Assembly: GCA_964358485.1 (NCBI GenBank)
Contig: CAYHPY010000102.1
Location: 1-13,228 of the forward strand
Origin: CAYHPY01 sp964358485
GTDB taxonomy: Bacteria; Elusimicrobiota; Elusimicrobia; UBA1565; UBA9628
DNA length: 13,228 nucleotides
Reading direction: 5' to 3'
The notes beneath the pieces are model-generated. The model made no database searches and was not told the DNA's origin. It was given only the letters and a program-made list of their open reading frames with translations. Each line of letters opens with the position of its first letter. Position 1 is the first letter of the stretch. A program made the translations under genes and the position numbers. Shown piece by piece: positions 1-4,551 of this stretch.

Positions 1-651
1 GGTGGCCACGTCGGGGTTGGTGGTGTAGAGGTAAACCTTGCCCGCCCACCCGGTGGCCAGGATGGGGGCCCGGGCGGTGAAGGGGAGAATCTCCCCGGTG
101 GCGCGGTCTAGGACGTAGGCGCCGAGACAGCGTCCCCGCGGGCCTTTTGGTCCGCGGCGCTTGGGCCGTTCCAAAAGAAGATCGACGGCAACGTGTTCTT
201 CGAAAAATCGGATGCGAGGGTCGTTTCGGCAGGCTTCCAATAAGGCCCGCTCGATTTCCCGGCCGGTGATGTCTCCCGCGTGGAGAATCCGGCGGCGCGA
301 ATGACCGGCTTCCAGCCCTAGATCGACGGCCGCGGGATCGGCGCCCCGGGAAAAGCGGACTCCCGCCTCCACGAGTTCCCGAACCCGGGACGGGCCCTCC
401 CGGACGGTGAGAGACACGATTTTTCGGTCGCAGAGTCCGGCCCCGGCGCGCAGGGTGTCGCGGACGTGGCTGGAGAAATCGTCCGGCGGGCCCATGACCG
501 CCGCGATCCCGCCCTGGGCATAGTTGGTGTTGGCCTCGGCGGCCTCCCGCTTGGTCACTACCGCCACCCGGCCGTGGGGCGCAAGCTTGCGCGCGGCCGT
601 CAGGCCCGCGATGCCGCTTCCAAGAACCAGAAAATCGAAGGAAAAGTCCAT
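1..651 (-). CDS. nadB: L-aspartate oxidase NadB, N-terminal part (cut by window edge)
   Basis: Flavoprotein that oxidises L-aspartate to iminoaspartate, the first step of de novo NAD synthesis (iminoaspartate then goes to NadA). The frame is open from an ATG at 651 to the window edge and gives 217 residues; the family is about 510-540 long, so over half is missing. The FAD-binding Rossmann motif GSGIAGL lies at residues 11-17, followed by the family hallmarks TNYAQGGIAAV (about 42-52), SHVRDTLRAGAGLCD (about 61-75), GHSRRRILHAGDITG (about 116-130), and near the cut KVYLYTTNPDVAT. One oddity is W202 in LATGWAGKVY, where the family normally has LATGGAGKVY. The gene is divergent from the carbonic-anhydrase-like gene across a 53-base spacer. 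The start is chosen because it places the dinucleotide-binding motif at the usual distance from the N-terminus. Confident identification from several family-specific motifs. Confidence 0.94.
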   Translation of the reverse strand, partial: MDFSFDFLVLGSGIAGLTAARKLAPHGRVAVVTKREAAEANTNYAQGGIAAVMGPPDDFSSHVRDTLRAGAGLCDRKIVSLTVREGPSRVRELVEAGVRFSRGADPAAVDLGLEAGHSRRRILHAGDITGREIERALLEACRNDPRIRFFEEHVAVDLLLERPKRRGPKGPRGRCLGAYVLDRATGEILPFTARAPILATGWAGKVYLYTTNPDVAT

Positions 652-664
652 CAGAAACCGGAAA

Positions 665-674
665 ATGTTACAAT
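665..674. promoter_or_regulatory. Candidate overlapping -10 region for nadB and the plus-strand operon
   Basis: The 53-base spacer between two divergent genes holds TGTTACAAT on the plus strand (666-674), an extended -10 (TGn plus TACAAT, 5 of 6 matches to TATAAT). It would start transcription near 681, about 24 bases before the ATG at 705. Read on the other strand the same bases give TAACAT (4 of 6), 13 bases before the nadB ATG. No convincing -35 box is visible on either side. This is a motif-based guess, better supported for the plus strand than for nadB. Confidence 0.35.
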
Positions 675-704
675 GCCCAACCCCGCGACGACGATTCATA
701 CTAC

Positions 705-1229
705 ATGATACGAACCTACGGAGTCCACAGCCCACGGATCGCGCCGTCGGCCTTCGTCCACGACTCGGCGGAGATCATCGGCCGGGTCACCCTGGGAAAG
801 GAAAGCTCCATCTGGCCGATGGCGGTCCTTCGTGGGGACGTCGACGCCGTCCGGATCGGCCCCCGGAGCAACGTCCAGGACCAGTCGGTCATCCACTGCC
901 GTGAGGGCTTTCCCGCCGTCATCGGCGCCCGCGTGACCGTGGGCCACGGCGTGATCCTCCACGGCTGCCGCATCGAGGACGCCTGCCTGATCGGCATGGG
1001 CAGCGTCATCATGGAGGCGACCATCGGGGCGGGCTCTCTTGTCGCCGCCGGGGCGTTGATCCTCAGGGGGCTCAAAGTCCCGCCCCGAAGCCTGGTGCTC
1101 GGCTCCCCGGCACGGGTGGCGCGCCGCCTGACCCCCAAGGAATACGCCGAGATCGAGCGGAGCGCCCGCAATTACGTCGCTTACGCCCGCGAGCACGCCC
1201 GAAATTCCCGGGTCCTCTTCAAGCCGTGA
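705..1229 (+). CDS. Gamma carbonic anhydrase family protein (hexapeptide-repeat)
   Basis: 174-residue left-handed beta-helix protein of the gamma carbonic anhydrase / YrdA-PaaY group; the family forms trimers with a metal site between subunits and some members hydrate CO2. The sequence shows hexapeptide-type turns throughout, the GDVDAVRIG segment (44-52), NVQDQSVIH (56-64) and VGHGVILHGC (79-88). The three predicted metal-binding histidines, H64, H81 and H86, are all present. The C-terminal helix (about 137-165) is typical. Many family members lack measurable anhydrase activity, so a substrate cannot be assigned. It is the first gene of a four-gene run and its TGA overlaps the GTG of the next gene (GTGA, 1226-1229), suggesting translational coupling. 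The ATG at 705 lies about 30 bases after a candidate extended -10. Confidence 0.92.
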   Translation: MIRTYGVHSPRIAPSAFVHDSAEIIGRVTLGKESSIWPMAVLRGDVDAVRIGPRSNVQDQSVIHCREGFPAVIGARVTVGHGVILHGCRIEDACLIGMGSVIMEATIGAGSLVAAGALILRGLKVPPRSLVLGSPARVARRLTPKEYAEIERSARNYVAYAREHARNSRVLFKP

Positions 1230-2032
1230 ATTCCGGAGCGGCGTTTTGCCTGGGTTTGGCCGCCGGAGCCGCCGGGGCCGGGGCGGCCGCCTGGACGATC
1301 ATGCGCCGACGCGAGGCCCGGATGGGGCGGGCGCTTTCCTTCGCAGCGCACGAGCTCAACACCCCGCTCACCGCCGTCCATATGACGGTCATCAATTTCC
1401 TGGCCGGGATATTCGGAGAGGTGCCCCCCGGCCACCTGAAGTGGCTGGAAATGCTCCGCTCCCAATCCTTCCGCCTGGGGGGGGTGGTCGCGGAAATGCG
1501 GGATTTCATTCATTTCGCCATCCGGGGGGACATCTCGGTCCGGACCGAGGAGGTCTCCATCCACGAGACCTTGGAGGCCGTGGTCCAAAACGTGGGGAGC
1601 TCGATCTCCGAAGCCTCCTCCCGCCTGTTGGTCGAGGCCCCCGCGGACCTGCCCGCCGTCAACGCCGACCCCGAGCGCCTGGGCCGCCTGTTGACCAGCC
1701 TCCTATTTCACGCCCGCAAATTCAAGACCTCGGGAGACGTCGTCCTCAAGGCTTGCGCGGCGGAGGCCTTCGTCCTGATCAGGATCGAATATTCCGGGCG
1801 ACCCCTGCCTCCCGGGGAGGCGGAGCGCTCGATGGACCTTTTTTACACCGCCCACCGCGGAAAGGACGAAGTTCTGAGCGCGGTGGGCATGGGCCTGGGA
1901 CTGACGCGGGCCATCATCCGCCTGCAGGGGGGCGATTTGGACCTCTCGGTCGATACCGATGGAAAGGCGCGCCTGACCCTCAAGGTCGCCCGTCAAGCGG
2001 CCGTCGGCGGGTCCACCCCGGCCGAAAAATGA
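1226..2032 (+). CDS. Membrane-tethered histidine-kinase-like protein with degenerate ATP site
   Basis: 268 residues, GTG start inside the preceding stop (GTGA). One hydrophobic segment (about residues 5-25) is followed by RRR, which fits an N-terminal membrane anchor with the rest in the cytoplasm. There is no sensor domain. The H-box AAHELNTPLTAVH (40-52) is intact with phospho-acceptor H42. The HATPase region is recognisable by LLTSLLFHARKF (155-166) and the well-kept G2 loop GMGLGLTRAI (221-230) followed by LQGGDLDL. Two key ATP-site residues appear lost, judged by eye alignment: the N-box Asn that holds Mg2+ is H162, and the Asp of the G1 DxGxG box is Y189 (EYSGRPLP). So it may be catalytically weak or a pseudokinase acting as scaffold or phosphatase. 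A receiver protein starts 15 bases downstream and is the obvious partner. Confidence 0.85.
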   Translation: MNSGAAFCLGLAAGAAGAGAAAWTIMRRREARMGRALSFAAHELNTPLTAVHMTVINFLAGIFGEVPPGHLKWLEMLRSQSFRLGGVVAEMRDFIHFAIRGDISVRTEEVSIHETLEAVVQNVGSSISEASSRLLVEAPADLPAVNADPERLGRLLTSLLFHARKFKTSGDVVLKACAAEAFVLIRIEYSGRPLPPGEAERSMDLFYTAHRGKDEVLSAVGMGLGLTRAIIRLQGGDLDLSVDTDGKARLTLKVARQAAVGGSTPAEK

Positions 2033-2047
2033 TAGAGTCCTCAAGCC

Positions 2048-2422
2048 ATGGCCAAAAAAATCCTGATCGTTGAGGATGAATTCCCGGTCGCGGAAAATCT
2101 CAAGGCCCTGCTGTCGGTCCAGGGCCACAAAATCCTGGAAGCCGGCGACGGCGAGGCCGCGGTGAAAATAGCCCGCAAGGAGCTTCCCGACCTGATCCTG
2201 CTCGACATCCTGCTTCCCAAGATGGGGGGCTTCGACGTGTGCCGGATTCTGAAATCCGAAGCGCCCACCAAGCACATCAAGATCATCATGATCACCGGGC
2301 TCGGAAAAATGGGGGACGTGGAGACCGCCTTCCAGCACGGCGCCACCGACTACCTGATCAAGCCGGTCGACCCCGAACGCCTCTACAAGAAAATCGAGAA
2401 GGCCTTCGCCCCGCCGGCTTGA
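2048..2422 (+). CDS. Single-domain response regulator (CheY-like receiver)
   Basis: 124 residues that are wholly a receiver domain, with no DNA-binding or enzyme output domain. All signature residues are present: acidic pair E9 and D10, phospho-acceptor D53 in LILLDILLPK, switch threonine T83 in IMITGL, aromatic Y102, and K105 in the IKP motif. It should therefore be phosphorylatable and act through protein contacts. It lies 15 bases after the histidine-kinase-like gene, which makes that its likely partner, although that protein's ATP site looks damaged, so phosphate may come from another kinase or a small-molecule donor. The stop codon TGA (2420-2422) overlaps the TTG proposed as the start of the next gene (TTGA). 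Confidence 0.93.
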   Translation: MAKKILIVEDEFPVAENLKALLSVQGHKILEAGDGEAAVKIARKELPDLILLDILLPKMGGFDVCRILKSEAPTKHIKIIMITGLGKMGDVETAFQHGATDYLIKPVDPERLYKKIEKAFAPPA

Positions 2423-4551
2423 CTTCCATTTCCCCGAAAGCGGCGTTTCGGGTCCTGATCAAGGAATTCGGGCCACGAGGGTGGTGGCCTGTAACGGTAA
2501 AACGGGGCGAAGCCCCGGTTTACCGTCCTCGTGTTTGGAACCAGTTGGCCCCTCGGCAGCGTTTGGAGATCTGTATCGGAGCGATCCTGACCCAAAACAC
2601 GGCCTGGAGCAATGTGGAGAAGGCGCTTGTGAGGCTCCAGGCCGGTCGCGTTTTTTCCGTTGCCGCTTTTCGTTCCGTTCCCATAGGCCGTTTAGAGACC
2701 TTGATCCGCCCCTCCGGCTACTTCCGGCAGAAGGCCCGCAAAATAAAAGCCTTCGCGAACGAAGTAAAGAAGCGAGGGGGCCTCGGGACTTGGCTGAACA
2801 ATCGAATGCCAAAAGTTCGTTCCGAACTTTTGGCTATATGGGGCATCGGCCCCGAAACCGCCGATTCCATTCTCCTTTACGCGGGCGCCAAGCCCGCCTT
2901 CGTGGTGGACGCCTACACCCTTCGGATCGGTTCCCGCCTGGGTTGGTTCAAGCCGGGAACCGGCTATGAGGCGGCCCAGAAATTCCTGACCTCCGCCCTG
3001 CCCAAAAGCGCGCGGCTGTACGGAGAGTTCCACGCGCAGGTCGTGGAGTTGGCCAAGCGCTTCTGCCGCAAAACCCCGGATTGCCCGCCCTGTCCCCTGC
3101 ACCGGGGCTGTCGGGCCGCCCGCGCGGCGCTGGCCGCCGTTTTCCTGGCGGTATTTCCCGTTCTCGGCCATGCGGGGGGCCTGCGCGCCGCGGCGGGGAA
3201 GGTGGACATCACCCCCGATCTCGCCCGCGAGAAAACCTATATGGCGGGCTTCGGCTCGCGGGGAAGAAAGCCCGCGGGGGTGCACGATCCTTTGTTTGCC
3301 CGGATCCTGCTCCTGGCCGACGGGAAAAAGACCATCGGGGTGGTGGGCTTGGACCTCTTGGGTTTTTACCGAAAGGACGTCGAGGACCTCCGGCGCCTGG
3401 CCGGCTTCGGCGGCCCCGACCGCTACCTGTTCGTCGCCGCCACCCACCAGCATTCCGGCCCGGACACGCTCGGATTGTGGGGCCCGGCTCCCGGGGTTTC
3501 CGGGGCCAATGCCGCCTACCATGCCCGAATCAAGGGGGCCATTGCCGCCGCCCTCCGGCGGTTGGAAACGGAGCTCAAGCCCGCCGGTCTCTCCGGGGCC
3601 TCCCGGACCGTGGACCCGCGGGGGCTGTGCCGGGACACGCGCGATCCCGTCGTGATCGATCCCAACCTCTCGGTGCTTTCGGTCCGCGGCGCCGATGGGA
3701 GGAGCATCGCGACGGTGGTCAACTGGTCCTGCCATCCGGAGGTCCTCGGCAAATCCAATTCGCTGATCACCGCCGATTTTCCGGGACCGCTTTGCTCCCG
3801 CATCGAAGAAGTCCGGGGTGGAGCCTGCCTTTTTCTGACGGGCGCCATCGGCGGCCTGATGACCCCCGATTCCAAGGCCGACAATTTCTATGAAGCGCAC
3901 CGGATCGGGACGCGGCTGGCCGACCTCGCGCTTGAGTTGAAGCCGAGCCCCGGCAAACCCAAGGCCGCCGCGCTCGATTTCTTTCGAGAGACCGTGCTGG
4001 TGCCGGTCGAGAATTCCCGCTATCTCCTTTTTTTGAAGGCCCTGACCTTCGGCCATGACCTGAAGGATGCCTTGGGCCGCCCGATTCCCGCGTCCCGGGC
4101 CTTGTGGTTGACGGCCAAGCACGCGTCCTCCGGCCTGGACGAAGCCGATCGGCCTTGGGTCGAAACCGAAGTCAGCCGCCTGGACCTGGGCCCGGTGCGG
4201 GTTCTGGGAATCCCGGCGGAGATTTTCCCGGAACTGGTGATCGGCGGCTACGATGGGCGCTTGCGGGCCGGGTGGCCCCTGCTGTCGGAGAAAAATCCCG
4301 ATCCTCCGGATCTCTCCAAGGCCCCGAAGGGCCCTTACCTTCGGGACCTTCTGGGCGGGGGGGCGGGGATGGTGGTGGGCCTGGCCAACGACGAATTGGG
4401 CTATCTGGTCCCGGACTACGACTTCAAAACCCGTCCGGGCCTGACCATGCTGCCCCGCCTGCCGGGACATCACTACGAGGAAACCAACTCGATCGGCCCT
4501 TCCGCCACCCGGATCGTGACCGAAGCGGCGCGGCGCCTGCTAAAGCAGTAG
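2419..4551 (+). CDS. Fused frame: endonuclease III-like DNA glycosylase plus ceramidase-like hydrolase
   Basis: One uninterrupted 710-codon frame holding two proteins that are normally separate. Residues 1-234 are a HhH-GPD iron-sulfur glycosylase; 235-253 look like a signal peptide core; 255-710 are a neutral/alkaline ceramidase N-terminal-type domain. The frame is open further upstream, but that part lies inside the receiver gene in another frame and reads as non-protein-like. I therefore chose the TTG at 2419, which overlaps the receiver stop (TTGA), in the same style as the GTGA overlap at 1226, and keeps the family's conserved FGPxGWWP (17-24). Three readings are possible: a true fusion with the glycosylase inside and the hydrolase outside the cell membrane, two proteins with internal initiation for the second, or a lost stop codon (mutation or assembly error). 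The 3' end overlaps feoB by 12 bases tail to tail. The domain identities are firm; the single-protein reading is not. Confidence 0.8.
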   Translation: MTSISPKAAFRVLIKEFGPRGWWPVTVKRGEAPVYRPRVWNQLAPRQRLEICIGAILTQNTAWSNVEKALVRLQAGRVFSVAAFRSVPIGRLETLIRPSGYFRQKARKIKAFANEVKKRGGLGTWLNNRMPKVRSELLAIWGIGPETADSILLYAGAKPAFVVDAYTLRIGSRLGWFKPGTGYEAAQKFLTSALPKSARLYGEFHAQVVELAKRFCRKTPDCPPCPLHRGCRAARAALAAVFLAVFPVLGHAGGLRAAAGKVDITPDLAREKTYMAGFGSRGRKPAGVHDPLFARILLLADGKKTIGVVGLDLLGFYRKDVEDLRRLAGFGGPDRYLFVAATHQHSGPDTLGLWGPAPGVSGANAAYHARIKGAIAAALRRLETELKPAGLSGASRTVDPRGLCRDTRDPVVIDPNLSVLSVRGADGRSIATVVNWSCHPEVLGKSNSLITADFPGPLCSRIEEVRGGACLFLTGAIGGLMTPDSKADNFYEAHRIGTRLADLALELKPSPGKPKAAALDFFRETVLVPVENSRYLLFLKALTFGHDLKDALGRPIPASRALWLTAKHASSGLDEADRPWVETEVSRLDLGPVRVLGIPAEIFPELVIGGYDGRLRAGWPLLSEKNPDPPDLSKAPKGPYLRDLLGGGAGMVVGLANDELGYLVPDYDFKTRPGLTMLPRLPGHHYEETNSIGPSATRIVTEAARRLLKQ
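2494..2526 (+). repeat. Long inverted repeat (hairpin) inside the glycosylase coding region
   Basis: Bases 2494-2508 (ACGGTAAAACGGGGC) pair with 2512-2526 (GCCCCGGTTTACCGT): 14 of 15 positions match, around a GAA loop. An outer 7-base arm, CACGAGG (2474-2480) with CCTCGTG (2527-2533), extends it asymmetrically. It encodes residues 26-36, a stretch between the conserved GWWP and the GAILTQNT motif that is variable or expanded in the family. No T-run follows, so it is not a standard terminator. It may be a palindromic element carried in frame; a single copy in this window cannot prove that. Confidence 0.7.
2808..2834 (+). repeat. Perfect 12-base inverted repeat inside the glycosylase coding region
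   Basis: GCCAAAAGTTCG (2808-2819) and CGAACTTTTGGC (2823-2834) are exact reverse complements around a TTC loop. The hairpin encodes residues around 130-139, just before the helix-hairpin-helix GIGPETAD, without obviously inserting residues. There is no following T-run. Its sequence differs from the hairpin at 2494, so the two are not copies of one element, but both have three-base loops and lie in the same gene half. Confidence 0.7.
3097..3180 (+). other. Signal-peptide-like junction between the two modules
   Basis: Immediately after the last cluster cysteine (C231) the frame encodes arginines at 232 and 235, a hydrophobic core AALAAVFLAVFPVL (236-249), and GHAGG. Together these are a classic n-h-c signal peptide with a likely cleavage after A252. 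No in-frame ATG lies nearby. In-frame candidates for a separate start are GTG 3043, TTG 3049 (with CAGG about eight bases upstream) and the rare CTG at 3097, which would give the shortest, most typical signal peptide. If unprocessed, the segment would make a type II membrane protein. Confidence 0.7.
3181..4551 (+). other. Neutral/alkaline ceramidase-type N-terminal domain module
   Basis: Residues 255-710 of the fused frame match the neutral/alkaline non-lysosomal ceramidase N-terminal domain family, zinc amidases that in characterised members split the amide of ceramide. Seen: AAAGKVDITPD (257-267), HDPLFARILLL, VVGLDLLGF, the metal-binding-type THQHSGPD (342-349), a second histidine site SCHPEVLG (437-444) followed by ITADFPG (450-456), and FLTGAIGGLMTP (about 472-483). 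The ceramidase C-terminal immunoglobulin-like domain is absent, as in many bacterial hypothetical members whose substrate is unknown, so ceramide should not be assumed. The preceding signal-like segment points to action outside the cytoplasmic membrane. A lipid or envelope amide substrate would suit a diderm cell, but this is inference. Confidence 0.85.

Larger units (their letters stand above)
2419..3117 (+). other. Endonuclease III-related DNA glycosylase module
   Basis: Residues 1-233 of the fused frame. It follows the endonuclease III-related (HhH-GPD) family from end to end: FGPRGWWP (17-24), EICIGAILTQNTAWSNVEKAL (50-70), RPSGYFRQKARKIKAF near 94-109, the helix-hairpin-helix GIGPETADSILLYA (142-155), VVDAYTLRI with the predicted catalytic aspartate D164, and a four-cysteine [4Fe-4S] cluster at C216, C222, C225 and C231. 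The lysine used by bifunctional endonuclease III for strand cleavage is E146 here, so a monofunctional glycosylase that removes damaged bases without cutting is expected. The damaged base cannot be named; Helicobacter MagIII, a 3-methyladenine glycosylase of this family, is one precedent. Base composition is lower in GC than the surroundings (52-53% at 2761-2880 by hand count) and two long hairpins lie inside. Confidence 0.9.

Noticed and set aside
136..157. Hairpin CCGCGGGCC-TTTT-GGTCCGCGG inside nadB
   Set aside because: Nine-base arms of nearly pure G/C with one wobble are not rare in DNA this GC-rich, and the protein sequence there is ordinary for NadB, so no special role is claimed.
2239..2418. 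Upstream extension of the fused frame to an ATG at 2239
   Set aside because: This part lies inside the receiver gene, which is complete and well conserved in another frame; the translated extension is rich in His/Arg/Asp and not protein-like. The TTG at 2419 overlapping the receiver stop is the better start.
2603..2641. Eight-base inverted repeat CCTGGAGC/GCTCCAGG with a 23-base spacer
   Set aside because: Short arms and a long spacer in a coding region; expected by chance at this size.
2692..4473. A minus-strand open frame of about 593 codons opposite the glycosylase-ceramidase frame
   Set aside because: The plus-strand product has strong family motifs along its whole length; the minus-strand reading is Gly/Pro/Arg-rich without motifs.
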